Positions 43,774 through 52,944 of a stretch of 64,000 bases of DNA are shown here, piece after piece. The notes beneath the pieces are model-generated. The model saw only the letters and a list, made by a program, of their open reading frames with translations, searched no databases and was not told where the DNA came from. Source of the stretch: Nocardioides thalensis. GTDB lineage: Bacteria; Actinomycetota; Actinomycetes; Propionibacteriales; Nocardioidaceae. The stretch is taken from the NCBI RefSeq assembly GCF_013410655.1, contig NZ_JACCFP010000001.1:2503501-2567500 (forward strand), in the 5' to 3' direction. The position numbers and the translations under genes were made by a program. Numbering within the stretch: position 1 is the stretch's first letter; each line of letters begins with the position of its first letter.

Positions 43774-46589
43774 CCGTGCTCAAGGAACCTGACTTCGGCA
43801 CCCCGGCCCGGGACGGTGAACCGACCGTCGCCATCGAGGTCGACGGCCGGCAGGTCTCGGTGCCCGAGGGCACGTCGGTGATGCGGGCGGCCGCGCTCGC
43901 CGGCGTCGACGTACCCAAGCTGTGCGCGACCGACTCGATGGAGGCGTTCGGCTCCTGCCGGCTCTGCCTCGTGGAGATCGACGGACGCAAGGGCACGCCC
44001 GCGTCGTGCACCACCCCGGTGGCCGATGGGATGGTCGTGCACACCCAGACCCCGAAGGTCGACAAGCTCCGCCAGAACGTCATGGAGCTCTACATGTCCG
44101 ACCACCCGCTCGACTGCCTCACCGACGGGGCGCAGGGCGACTGCGAGATGCACGACCTCGCCGACCGGGTCGGGCTGGTGCACGTGCGCTACGGCCAGGA
44201 GGGCGCCAACCACCTCCACGAGTCGCCCGACCTGACCAACCCCTACTTCAACTTCGACCCCGCCAAGTGCATCGTCTGCTCCCGCTGCGTGCGTGCCTGC
44301 GACGAGATCCAGGGCACCTTCGCGCTCACCATCGAGGGACGCGGGTTCGACTCGAAGGTGTCGCCGGGCGGCACGACGTTCATGGACTCCGAGTGCGTCT
44401 CGTGCGGCGCGTGCGTCCAGGCCTGCCCGACCGACGCGCTCCAGGAGCGGTCGGTGGTCGACCTCGGCATGCCCAACCGCTCGGTGGTCACCACGTGCGC
44501 CTACTGCGGGGTCGGCTGCTCCTTCAAGGCGGAGCTGAAGGGCGACGAGCTGGTGCGCATGGTGCCCCTCAAGGACGGCGGCGCCAACGAGGGCCACTCG
44601 TGCGTCAAGGGCCGCTTCGCCTACGGCTACGCCACGCACTCCGACCGGCAGCTGCGTCCGATGGTGCGCGACAAGATCACCGACCCCTGGCGCGAGGTCG
44701 AGTGGGAGGAGGCCATCACGACGGTCGCCACCCGGATGCTCGAGATCCAGAAGCAGTACGGCGCCGGCGCGATCGGCGCGATCTCCTCCTCCCGCTGCAC
44801 CAACGAGGAGGTCTTCGTGGTGCAGAAGATGGTGCGGGCCGCGTTCGGCAACAACAACATCGACACCTGCGCGCGGGTCTGCCACTCCCCCACCGGCTAC
44901 GGCCTGAAGCAGACGTTCGGCGAGTCCGCCGGCACCCAGGACTTCCGGTCGGTCGCCCAGGCCGACGTGATCGTCGTGATCGGCGCCAACCCGACCGAGG
45001 CACACCCGGTGTTCGGGTCGCGGATGAAGCAGCGGCTCCGCGAGGGTGCCGAGCTCATCGTCGTCGACCCGCGGCGCATCGACCTGGTCCGGTCCCCGCA
45101 CATCGAGGCGGCCCACCACCTCCAGCTCAACCCCGGCACCAACGTCGCCGTCGTCAACGCGATGGCCCACGTCGTGGTGACCGAGGGCCTCGTCGACGAG
45201 GCGTTCGTCAGCTCCCGATGCGAGGGCTTCGACGAGTGGGCGGAGTTCATCGCGCGGCCGGAGAACAGCCCGGAGGCCGTCGCGGCCCTCACCGGCGTGC
45301 CCGCCGACGAGCTCCGCGCCGCGGCGCGGCTCTACGCCCGCGCCGGCAACGGGGCGATCTACTACGGGCTCGGCGTGACCGAGCACAGCCAGGGCTCGAC
45401 GATGGTCATGGGCATGGCCAACCTCGCGATGGCGACCGGCAACCTCGGACGCGACGGCGTCGGCGTCAACCCGCTGCGCGGCCAGAACAACGTGCAGGGG
45501 TCGTGCGACATGGGCTCGTTCCCGCACGAGCTGCCCGGCTACCGCCACGTCTCCGACGACGCGGTGCGCAGCGTGTTCGAGAACCTCTGGGGCCGGACGC
45601 TCCTCTCCGAGCCCGGTCTGCGGATCCCCAACATGTTCGACGCCGCGATCGACGGGTCCTTCCGGGGACTGTTCGTGCACGGCGAGGACATCGCGCAGTC
45701 CGACCCCAACCTCCAGCACGTGTCCGCCGCGCTCGGCGCGATGGACCTCGTGGTCGTCCAGGACCTGTTCCTCAACGAGACCGCGAAGTTCGCCCACGTG
45801 TTCCTGCCGGGCGCCTCGTTCCTCGAGAAGGACGGCACGTTCACCAACGCCGAGCGCCGGATCAACCGGGTCCGCGCCGTGATGCCGCCGAAGTCCGGGA
45901 AGCACGAGTGGACGATCGTGTGCGAGATCGCGACGGCCATGGGCTACCCGATGCACTACGACCACCCGAGCCAGATCATGGACGAGATCGCGGCCACGAC
46001 ACCGACGTTCACCGGCGTCTCCTTCGACCGGATCGACCAGGTCGGCAGCATCCAGTGGCCGTGCGACGAGGCCGCCCCCGAGGGCACCCCGATCATGCAC
46101 GTCGACTCCTTCACCCGCGGTCAGGGCAAGTTCGTGCCCACGCCGTTCGTGCCCACCGACGAGCGGAGCACGCGGAGGTTCCCGCTGATCCTCACCACCG
46201 GGCGGATCCTCTCGCAGTACAACGTCGGTGCGCAGACCCGCCGTACGGCGAACGTCGCCTGGCACCCCGAGGACGTCCTCGAGATCCACCCGCACGACGC
46301 CGAGGACCGTGGCGTCGTCGACGGTGACCTGATCGAGATCGCCAGCCGGGTCGGCAAGACGACTCTCCACGCGCAGATCTCCAACCGCGTGCCGCCCGGC
46401 GTCGTCTACACGACGTTCCACCACCCGGTGACGGGCGCCAACGTCGTGACGACGGAGAACTCCGACTGGGCGACGAACTGTCCGGAGTACAAGGTGACCG
46501 CCGTCCAGGTCACGCGCACGCACGCGCCGGTCGAGGAGCGCGAGGAGCCGATCGCCGAGCAGCCGGCGTCCGAGCAGCTGGTGGGCTGA
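43770..46589 (+). CDS. fdsA: NAD-dependent formate dehydrogenase alpha subunit (molybdenum/tungsten, Cys-type)
   Basis: A 939-residue catalytic subunit. In order: a NuoG-like [2Fe-2S] ferredoxin domain (about residues 20-100), a His-Cys [4Fe-4S] segment, two ferredoxin [4Fe-4S] sites (CIVCSRCVRACDE, CVSCGACVQACPTD), a further [4Fe-4S] site beginning CAYCGVGCSF, and the bis-MGD molybdopterin domain. The metal ligand is Cys371 in ARVCHSPT, so no selenocysteine is needed. It oxidises formate to CO2. Length and order match Cupriavidus FdsA. Confidence 0.94.
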   Translation: MTVLKEPDFGTPARDGEPTVAIEVDGRQVSVPEGTSVMRAAALAGVDVPKLCATDSMEAFGSCRLCLVEIDGRKGTPASCTTPVADGMVVHTQTPKVDKLRQNVMELYMSDHPLDCLTDGAQGDCEMHDLADRVGLVHVRYGQEGANHLHESPDLTNPYFNFDPAKCIVCSRCVRACDEIQGTFALTIEGRGFDSKVSPGGTTFMDSECVSCGACVQACPTDALQERSVVDLGMPNRSVVTTCAYCGVGCSFKAELKGDELVRMVPLKDGGANEGHSCVKGRFAYGYATHSDRQLRPMVRDKITDPWREVEWEEAITTVATRMLEIQKQYGAGAIGAISSSRCTNEEVFVVQKMVRAAFGNNNIDTCARVCHSPTGYGLKQTFGESAGTQDFRSVAQADVIVVIGANPTEAHPVFGSRMKQRLREGAELIVVDPRRIDLVRSPHIEAAHHLQLNPGTNVAVVNAMAHVVVTEGLVDEAFVSSRCEGFDEWAEFIARPENSPEAVAALTGVPADELRAAARLYARAGNGAIYYGLGVTEHSQGSTMVMGMANLAMATGNLGRDGVGVNPLRGQNNVQGSCDMGSFPHELPGYRHVSDDAVRSVFENLWGRTLLSEPGLRIPNMFDAAIDGSFRGLFVHGEDIAQSDPNLQHVSAALGAMDLVVVQDLFLNETAKFAHVFLPGASFLEKDGTFTNAERRINRVRAVMPPKSGKHEWTIVCEIATAMGYPMHYDHPSQIMDEIAATTPTFTGVSFDRIDQVGSIQWPCDEAAPEGTPIMHVDSFTRGQGKFVPTPFVPTDERSTRRFPLILTTGRILSQYNVGAQTRRTANVAWHPEDVLEIHPHDAEDRGVVDGDLIEIASRVGKTTLHAQISNRVPPGVVYTTFHHPVTGANVVTTENSDWATNCPEYKVTAVQVTRTHAPVEEREEPIAEQPASEQLVG

Positions 46590-46590
46590 C

Positions 46591-47082
46591 GTGTCCGCGA
46601 CGACTCCCCCGGAGATCCGGCTGATCAACAACATCGCCGTGCAATTCGGCCACCTGGCGCCCGAGCGGGCCTCCGAGGAGGTCGCCAACCACGTCCGCAA
46701 GTTCTGGGACCCCCGGATGAAGGCACGGCTGCTCGAGCTGGCGACGACGGAGGCAGAGCTCCTCCAGCCGGCGGCGTACGCCGCGGTGGGGCTCGTGAAC
46801 GGCAGCGTGTCGCCGCCGCAGGCACCGGCGACGAGCGCGACCCTGTTGTCGGTCCGGACGGCGGACGGATCGCTCGAGGTCGACCTCGGCGACCCGCGGT
46901 CGGTCGACGGGCTGCGGTCGGCGATCGGCGTCGACAGCACCGGCCGCACCGCCTCCGACCTCCGCGGGGCGATCGAGCAGGTGACGACCCGCTGGACCAC
47001 GGCGGAGGCGCTGCTCGCGCTCGACCAGGAGGACGTGCCCGCGCGCGCCGTGAACGGCGACCACGGCCTGGTCGCGCCGTAG
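46591..47082 (+). CDS. fdsD: Formate dehydrogenase delta subunit with long C-terminal extension
   Basis: A 163-residue protein. Residues 1-70 match FdsD (EIRLINNIAVQFGHL and EEVANHVRKFWDPRMKARL), a small non-redox subunit needed for active soluble formate dehydrogenase. FdsD is usually about 70-90 residues; the extra 90 residues here have no family I recognise. GTG start immediately after the fdsA stop. Confidence 0.85.
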   Translation: MSATTPPEIRLINNIAVQFGHLAPERASEEVANHVRKFWDPRMKARLLELATTEAELLQPAAYAAVGLVNGSVSPPQAPATSATLLSVRTADGSLEVDLGDPRSVDGLRSAIGVDSTGRTASDLRGAIEQVTTRWTTAEALLALDQEDVPARAVNGDHGLVAP

Positions 47083-47106
47083 ACTCGATCCAGGTGAGGT
47101 GAGCGT

Positions 47107-47955
47107 ATGGGACGCGTGACGAGACGACGACGGGTGATCCGCCTGGGGCGCCAGGGCGTTGCGGCGCGGCCCGACACCCTGGCCGTCGAGGAGCCACTCG
47201 AGGTCCGGGTGGCCGGCCATCCGCTGTCGGTGACGATGCGCACCCCCGGCCACGACTTCGACCTGGCGGCCGGGTTCCTGGTCAGCGAGGGCGTGATCCG
47301 CGGCTCCTCCGACATCCAGGGCATCCGCTACTGCGCCGGCGCCGTCGACGACGGCACCAACACCTACAACGTCGTCGACGTGTCGCTGGCCCCCGGGGTG
47401 GCGCCCCCGGACCCGTCGGTCGAGCGCAACTTCTACACGACGTCGTCGTGCGGGGTGTGCGGCAAGGCCAGTCTCGACGCCGTCCGCACGTCGGCGTTCT
47501 GGACCGTGCACGACGACCCCGTCCGGTTCGACACGTCGCTCCTCGAGCAGCTCCCCGACCGCCTGCGCGCCGCCCAGCCGGTCTTCGACCGCACGGGCGG
47601 TCTGCACGCCGCAGGACTCTTCACCGCCGACGGCGAGCTGCTCTGCGCGCGCGAGGACGTCGGACGCCACAACGCCGTCGACAAGGTCCTCGGCTGGGCC
47701 GCGCGCGAGGACCGGCTGCCGCTCACCGGCACCATCCTGATGGTGAGCGGGCGCGCGTCGTTCGAGCTGGTGCAGAAGGCCGTAATGGGTGGGATCCCCG
47801 CGCTGGCTGCGGTCTCCGCACCGTCGTCGCTCGCCGCGGAGCTCGCCACCGACGCGGGCCTCACCCTGGTCGGCTTCCTCCGGGGGTCGTCGATGAACGT
47901 CTACAGCGGGGCCGACCGGCTCGGGCTGGAGCAGGCCGCGCAGCTCGGCGCGTGA
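47107..47955 (+). CDS. fdhD: Formate dehydrogenase accessory sulfurtransferase
   Basis: A 282-residue FdhD protein, which transfers sulfur from a cysteine desulfurase to the molybdenum cofactor before it enters formate dehydrogenase. The key pair C115 and C118 is in SSCGVCGK, and the [17 protein letters not shown] segment is present as [12 protein letters not shown]. Last gene of the oxc-fds group; ends convergent to sucD. Confidence 0.95.
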   Translation: MGRVTRRRRVIRLGRQGVAARPDTLAVEEPLEVRVAGHPLSVTMRTPGHDFDLAAGFLVSEGVIRGSSDIQGIRYCAGAVDDGTNTYNVVDVSLAPGVAPPDPSVERNFYTTSSCGVCGKASLDAVRTSAFWTVHDDPVRFDTSLLEQLPDRLRAAQPVFDRTGGLHAAGLFTADGELLCAREDVGRHNAVDKVLGWAAREDRLPLTGTILMVSGRASFELVQKAVMGGIPALAAVSAPSSLAAELATDAGLTLVGFLRGSSMNVYSGADRLGLEQAAQLGA

Positions 47956-47974
47956 CGAGCGCGCGGCCCACCCA

Positions 47975-48889
47975 TCACGCGGGCTGAGCGTCCAGCTCCG
48001 ACGCCAGCGCCGCCCGCGCCAGGGCGGCGGTGGCTGAGGGGGTCTTGCCGACCTTGACGCCGACGGCTTCGAGGGCTTCCTGCTTGGCGGCGGCGGTGCC
48101 GGCGGAGCCGGACACGATGGCACCCGCGTGGCCCATGGTCTTGCCCTCGGGGGCGGTGAACCCGGCGACGTAGCCGACGACGGGCTTGGTGATGTTGGCC
48201 TTGATGTACTCCGCGGCGCGTTCCTCGGCGTCCCCGCCGATCTCACCGATCATCACGATGACCTTGGTCTCCGGGTCGTCCTCGAAGGCCTGGAGGGCGT
48301 CGATGTGGGTGGTGCCCACGATCGGGTCGCCGCCGATGCCGATGGCGGTGGAGAAGCCGAAGTCCTTCAGCTCATACATCATCTGGTAGGTCAGGGTCCC
48401 GGACTTCGACACCAGGCCGACCGGGCCGGAGCCGGTGATCGTGTGGGGGGTGATGCCGGCCAGCGACTCACCGGGGGTGATGATGCCGGGGCAGTTGGGG
48501 CCGATCATCCGGGTGGACTTGCCTTGGAGGTAGGACCACACCTCGGCGGTGTCTTGGACCGGGACGCCCTCGGTGATCACCACGATCAGCGGCATCTGGG
48601 CGTCGATGGCCTCGATGGCCGCGTCCTTGGTGAACGCCGGCGGCACGAACAGGACCGACACGTCGGCGCCGGTCTCCTTCATGGCCTCGGCCACGGTGCC
48701 GAACACCGGCAGCTCCACATCCGCACCGTCGGCGTTCTTGTGGGACACGGTCGTTCCGGCCTTGCGGGCGTTGACCCCGCCGACGATCGTCGCGCCGGAG
48801 TCGAGCATCAGGGCGGTGTGCTTGGCACCCATGCCGCCGGTGATGCCCTGGACGATGATCTTGCTGTCCTTGTTCAAGTAGATAGACAT
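47975..48889 (-). CDS. sucD: Succinyl-CoA ligase alpha subunit
   Basis: A 304-residue CoA-binding subunit of ADP/GDP-forming succinyl-CoA synthetase. CoA motif [23 protein letters not shown], and the phosphorylated His in [10 protein letters not shown] are all visible. Together with SucC it interconverts succinate and succinyl-CoA with nucleotide. It follows sucC by 13 bases. Odd here: this TCA-cycle enzyme lies inside the oxalate locus and shares its motif-bearing promoter, so it may be a second, dedicated copy. Confidence 0.94.
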   Translation of the reverse strand: MSIYLNKDSKIIVQGITGGMGAKHTALMLDSGATIVGGVNARKAGTTVSHKNADGADVELPVFGTVAEAMKETGADVSVLFVPPAFTKDAAIEAIDAQMPLIVVITEGVPVQDTAEVWSYLQGKSTRMIGPNCPGIITPGESLAGITPHTITGSGPVGLVSKSGTLTYQMMYELKDFGFSTAIGIGGDPIVGTTHIDALQAFEDDPETKVIVMIGEIGGDAEERAAEYIKANITKPVVGYVAGFTAPEGKTMGHAGAIVSGSAGTAAAKQEALEAVGVKVGKTPSATAALARAALASELDAQPA

Positions 48890-48902
48890 TCTCGTCCCCT
48901 TC

Positions 48903-50072
48903 TCAGGCGTTCGCGTGGGCGAGCTCGGCGGCCTTGTCGGCCGCGCCGTCCATGGTGTCGACCTGCGTGACGAGCGGGTGGTTCAGCTCATCGAGGATCG
49001 CCCGGCCCTGCTCGACGTTGTTGCCGTCCAGGCGCACCACCAGCGGCTTGGTCGCGGCGTCGCCGAGGATCTCCAGGGCACCCTTGATGCCGTTGGCGAC
49101 CTCATCACACGCGGTGATGCCACCGAAGACGTTGACGAACACGCTCTTCACGGCCGGGTCGTTGAGGATCACATCCAGGCCGTTGGCCATCACCGTGGCG
49201 TTCGCGCCGCCGCCGATGTCGAGGAAGTTCGCGGGCTTCACCCCGCCATGCGCCTCGCCGGCGTAGGCGACCACGTCCAGGGTGGACATGACCAGGCCCG
49301 CGCCGTTGCCGATGATCCCGACCTGCCCGTCGAGCTTGACGTAGTTGAGGTTCAGGTCCTTCGCCTTCGCCTCCAGCGGGTCGGCCTCCTCCCGGATCAC
49401 GAACTCCTCGTGATCGGGGTGCCGCACCTCCGAGGCGTTGTCATCGAGCGAGACCTTGCCGTCCAGCGCCTCCAGCTTGTCGCCCTCCAGCCGCGCCAGC
49501 GGGTTGACCTCCACCAGCGTGGCGTCCTCCTCCACGAACACGGTGTAGAGCTTCTCGATCATCTCCACGGCCTGCTCGAAGACCGGCTCGGGGAACTTCG
49601 CCTCAGCAGCGATCTCACGGGCCTTCGCCGCATCCACACCCTGGCCGGGGTCGATCGCGATCTTCTTCACCGCATCCGGGTTGGTCTTGGCGACCTCCTC
49701 GATCTCCACACCACCCTCCACCGAGGCGATGCACAGGTACTGGCGGTTCGACCGGTCCAGCAGGAACGAGAAGTAGTACTCCTCGACCGGCGGGGTCGCC
49801 GGGGTGACCAGGACCCGGTTGACCGTGAGGCCCTTGATCTCCATCCCCAAGATGTTGCTCGCGTGCAGATGCGCCTCCTCGGGCGTCTTCGCCAGCTTCA
49901 CACCACCGGCCTTGCCGCGGCCACCGGCCTTGACCTGCGCCTTGACGACACAGAAGCCGTACTCCTCCGCAGCCGCACGCGCCTCCTCGGCGGTCTCCAC
50001 AACCGTGCCGAGAGTGGTGGTCACACCATGCTTCGCGAAGAGCTGCTTCGCTTGAAACTCCATCAGGTCCAC
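48903..50072 (-). CDS. sucC: Succinyl-CoA ligase beta subunit
   Basis: A 389-residue ATP-grasp subunit. [18 protein letters not shown] binds nucleotide, [13 protein letters not shown] holds metal ligands, and [10 protein letters not shown] with [14 protein letters not shown] form the power-helix/ligase interface. The GTG at 50072 (reading VDLMEFQAK) is supported by GGAGGAGG six bases upstream; ATG 50063 would leave 15 bases. Divergent from the OFA transporter across a 99-base gap that carries a motif copy at 50133. Confidence 0.93.
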   Translation of the reverse strand: MDLMEFQAKQLFAKHGVTTTLGTVVETAEEARAAAEEYGFCVVKAQVKAGGRGKAGGVKLAKTPEEAHLHASNILGMEIKGLTVNRVLVTPATPPVEEYYFSFLLDRSNRQYLCIASVEGGVEIEEVAKTNPDAVKKIAIDPGQGVDAAKAREIAAEAKFPEPVFEQAVEMIEKLYTVFVEEDATLVEVNPLARLEGDKLEALDGKVSLDDNASEVRHPDHEEFVIREEADPLEAKAKDLNLNYVKLDGQVGIIGNGAGLVMSTLDVVAYAGEAHGGVKPANFLDIGGGANATVMANGLDVILNDPAVKSVFVNVFGGITACDEVANGIKGALEILGDAATKPLVVRLDGNNVEQGRAILDELNHPLVTQVDTMDGAADKAAELAHANA

Positions 50073-50132
50073 CGAGGGCCTCCTCCGCCGCGGTCCACGC
50101 AAATCAGTAGGGATCAATTCGGTTCGCAGACA

Positions 50133-50145
50133 GTATGCTGTATGC
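50133..50145. promoter_or_regulatory. GntR-type motif between sucC and the OFA transporter
   Basis: GTATGCTGTATGC (reverse strand GCATACAGCATAC) lies 39 bases from the transporter start and 61 bases from the sucC start, so one bound regulator could act on both. Confidence 0.65.
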
Positions 50146-50171
50146 AACATCACAGGCAAGAGGAGGCGACG

Positions 50172-51530
50172 ATGTTCACCACTTCCATCCGTCTGGTCAG
50201 GTTCAGCCGCGAGGTGACCGACGCCTACGGCCGTCGCTACCGGGTCGGCGAGACGCCCGAGGAGCTCACCGGACGCCCACGCGAGCACCAGGTGTGGCGT
50301 GCCTGGCTGTGCCTAGCCGCCATCGGCCCCCTGCAGTACCTCTTCGGCTTCGCCGTGCTCGGCGTCCCCGGCACGAGCACCTGGGACACCGTCCACGCGG
50401 CGTGGCTCCTGGCGCTCTTCGTCGTGGTCCAGGCCGGCACAGCGCTCCCCTGCGCCTGGCTGGCGCGGCGCCGGATGGCTCCGTCACCCTCGGCGCTCGT
50501 CACCACGGGGGGCGTGCTCGCGGCGGCCGGCCTCCTCTGCCTCGGCCACGCCGACAGCCTCGCGGTGGCGGCGGTCGGGTACGCCGGACTGGGCGGCGTC
50601 GGGGCCGGCCTCGTCTACTCCACAGCCGCCTCGACGGCAGGCCGCTGGTTCCCGGACCGACGCGTCTCCACGATCGGCTTCGTCACCGGAGCGTTCGCGT
50701 GCGGCGCCGTACCCGGCATCCTGGCGCTCACGCTCGCGACGTCGGCCGACGCCCACGTGGTCGTCTACGACGTGCTCGCCGGAATCGCACTGGTCGTCGT
50801 GACCGCGGCCGGGCGAGGGCTCGTCGATCCGCCGCCGCAGTGGTGGCCCGCCGACATCGACCCGCAGCTCTGGGCGATCGACCACAGCCTCAACCGCAGC
50901 CTCCCGCACAACGTGCCCGCGGTCCGCGAGTACCCGCCGCTGGACGCGCTCCGCACCTCGGCGCTGCCCCTCATGTGGCTGATCTTCGCCACCGTCACCG
51001 CGGTCGCGCTCCTCGGGACCGCCTTCGTGAGCCACTACGCCGTCGAGGCAGGGCTCGGGGTCACGGCCGCCGGACTGGCGGCCGCCGGACTGGCCGCGGT
51101 CAGTGGGCTCGGGCGGTCCGCCACGGCCCGTCTCTCGGACATCTTCGGGCGCTCCCACGTGCTGGGCGTGATCGTGGCCGGCGAAGGAGTCGCCCAGCTC
51201 GGGCTCGCCGCCACGGGCCACCTCGGCAACGCCATCGGGTTCACGCTCTTCGCGATCCTCGCCGGCCTCGGCGGCGGCGCCTTCTACGCCATCTTCGCCC
51301 ACCTCGTCCTCGAGTACTTCGGCGAGCGCGACGTCCTCCAGAACCAGGCGATCCTCTACAGCGCCAAGGCGGTCGGCGGCGTCGTCGGGATCGGTGGCGG
51401 CGCCGCCCTGATCTCGCACTCCGGGCACGTCGCCGCGTTCACCACTGCCGGCTGCGCGGCCCTCGTCGCCGCCTGCCTCCTGCCCCGGCTCAAGCAGCCC
51501 GGGCGTCCCACGCTGCCCCCACGCGGCTGA
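50172..51530 (+). CDS. OFA-family MFS transporter (oxalate/formate antiporter-like)
   Basis: A 452-residue 12-TM major facilitator. The sequence after the N-terminal 45 cytoplasmic residues resembles the oxalate:formate antiporter (OFA) group: [23 protein letters not shown] is the typical central loop, and [14 protein letters not shown] [14 protein letters not shown] the second one. It most likely brings oxalate in, possibly against formate. ATG 50172 has AGGAGG five bases upstream. Neighbours make the oxalate role probable. Confidence 0.82.
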   Translation: MFTTSIRLVRFSREVTDAYGRRYRVGETPEELTGRPREHQVWRAWLCLAAIGPLQYLFGFAVLGVPGTSTWDTVHAAWLLALFVVVQAGTALPCAWLARRRMAPSPSALVTTGGVLAAAGLLCLGHADSLAVAAVGYAGLGGVGAGLVYSTAASTAGRWFPDRRVSTIGFVTGAFACGAVPGILALTLATSADAHVVVYDVLAGIALVVVTAAGRGLVDPPPQWWPADIDPQLWAIDHSLNRSLPHNVPAVREYPPLDALRTSALPLMWLIFATVTAVALLGTAFVSHYAVEAGLGVTAAGLAAAGLAAVSGLGRSATARLSDIFGRSHVLGVIVAGEGVAQLGLAATGHLGNAIGFTLFAILAGLGGGAFYAIFAHLVLEYFGERDVLQNQAILYSAKAVGGVVGIGGGAALISHSGHVAAFTTAGCAALVAACLLPRLKQPGRPTLPPRG

Positions 51531-51547
51531 TGCCCGCCGGCCAGGTT

Positions 51548-51560
51548 GCATACAGCATTC
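51548..51560. promoter_or_regulatory. GntR-type motif after the OFA transporter
   Basis: GCATACAGCATTC is 82 bases upstream of the motif at 51630 in the same 152-base gap before frc. Two sites could allow looping or cooperative binding. Confidence 0.55.
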
Positions 51561-51629
51561 AAATCTGCCGAAACTCCGCGCAGCCCCTAGACATTCCCGC
51601 TCGGAGTGAGGTACACATCACATAACACC

Positions 51630-51642
51630 GCATACGGTATGC
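51630..51642. promoter_or_regulatory. GntR-type operator GCATACGGTATGC before frc (perfect inverted repeat)
   Basis: GCATAC-G-GTATGC is a perfect inverted repeat around one central base, 40 bases before the frc start codon. It is the most symmetric copy of the locus motif and the likely consensus site for the GntR regulator. Confidence 0.7.
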
Positions 51643-51682
51643 AGTTTCATGGCGACCGTCCGCAGAACACGGAGGCGACAAC

Positions 51683-52909
51683 ATGACCAAAGCCCTTGAA
51701 GGCGTCCGAGTGCTCGACATGACGCACGTCCAGTCGGGCCCCTCCTGCACGCAGATCCTGGCGTGGCTAGGGGCCGACGTCATCAAGCTGGAGTCCCCCA
51801 CCGGCGACATCACGCGCCAGCAGCTCCGCGACCTGCCGGACGTCGACAGCCTCTACTTCACGATGCTCAACTGCAACAAGCGCAGCATCACGCTGAACAT
51901 GAAGAGCGAGCGGGGCAAGGAGATCTTCACCGAGCTCGTCAAGCAGTCCGACATCCTCGTCGAGAACTTCGCGCCGGGCGCCGTCGACCGCATGGGGTTC
52001 ACGTGGGAGCGGCTCCAGGAGATCAACCCGGCGCTGATCTTCGCCTCGATCAAGGGCTTCGGCCCGGGCAAGTACGCCGACTGCAAGGCCTACGAGGTGG
52101 TGGCCCAGGCGATGGGCGGCGCGATGAGCACCACCGGCTTCGAGAACGGCCCGCCGACCGCGACCGGTGCGCAGATCGGCGACTCGGGCACCGGCATGCA
52201 CCTCGTGGCCGGCATCCTCGCAGCTCTCTATCAGCGGGTGCAGACCGGCCGGGGACAGCGGGTCTCCGTCGCCATGCAGGAGGCCGTGCTCAACCTGACC
52301 CGCGTCAAGCTGCGCGACCAGCAGCGGCTCGCCCACGGCGGCCTGTCGGAGTACCCCAACGAGGAGTTCGGCGACGAGGTGCCGCGGTCGGGCAACGCGT
52401 CGGGAGGCGGCCAACCCGGCTGGGCGGTCAAGTGCAGCCCCGGCGGCCCGAACGACTACATCTACGTGATCGTGCAGCCCCCCGGCTGGCCGAAGATCGC
52501 CGAGCTGATCGGCCACCCCGAGCTCGCGGAGGACCCCGACTGGGCGACCCCGGCGGCGCGGCTCGACAAGCTCGACAAGATGTTCGCCCTCATCGAGGAG
52601 TGGACCCAGGGCCTCACCAAGTACGAGGTCATGGACCACCTCAACCTCCTCAACGTGCCCTGCGGGCCGATCCTCAGCACCCGCGAGCTGATCGAGGACC
52701 AGACGCTCGCCGATCTCGGTGCGGTGGTCGAGGTCGAGCACCCCGAGCGCGGTGTGTTCAAGACCGTCGGCTGCCCGATCAAGCTCTCCGACTCCCCCGT
52801 GGAGATCGTCACCTCCCCCGGGCTGGGCGAGCACAGCGCCCAGATCTACGGGGAGCTCGGCATCGACGCTGCCGAGCTCGAAGACCTGAAGACCGCCGGC
52901 GTCATCTGA
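51683..52909 (+). CDS. frc: Formyl-CoA:oxalate CoA-transferase
   Basis: A 408-residue class III CoA transferase (CaiB/BaiF). It starts [21 protein letters not shown], has the catalytic Asp167 in [11 protein letters not shown] (Asp169 in Oxalobacter Frc), and the glycine-rich loop [12 protein letters not shown], which clamps the active site in Frc. It moves CoA from formyl-CoA to oxalate, giving oxalyl-CoA and formate. ATG with GGAGG seven bases upstream. First gene of a five-gene operon ending with the TerC-like gene. Confidence 0.95.
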   Translation: MTKALEGVRVLDMTHVQSGPSCTQILAWLGADVIKLESPTGDITRQQLRDLPDVDSLYFTMLNCNKRSITLNMKSERGKEIFTELVKQSDILVENFAPGAVDRMGFTWERLQEINPALIFASIKGFGPGKYADCKAYEVVAQAMGGAMSTTGFENGPPTATGAQIGDSGTGMHLVAGILAALYQRVQTGRGQRVSVAMQEAVLNLTRVKLRDQQRLAHGGLSEYPNEEFGDEVPRSGNASGGGQPGWAVKCSPGGPNDYIYVIVQPPGWPKIAELIGHPELAEDPDWATPAARLDKLDKMFALIEEWTQGLTKYEVMDHLNLLNVPCGPILSTRELIEDQTLADLGAVVEVEHPERGVFKTVGCPIKLSDSPVEIVTSPGLGEHSAQIYGELGIDAAELEDLKTAGVI

Positions 52910-52944
52910 CAACGGGCCCCACCACTCACCGAACAGGAGCAGGC

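Noticed and set aside
43422..47324. A 1300-residue open frame on the minus strand
   Set aside because: It lies antisense to fdsB, fdsA, fdsD and fdhD, which have full catalytic motifs; it shows the low-complexity Arg/Gly/Val/His composition of a high-GC shadow frame.
47956..47974. Terminator between convergent fdhD and sucD
   Set aside because: Only weak pairing is possible in the 19-base gap and no good stem is formed.
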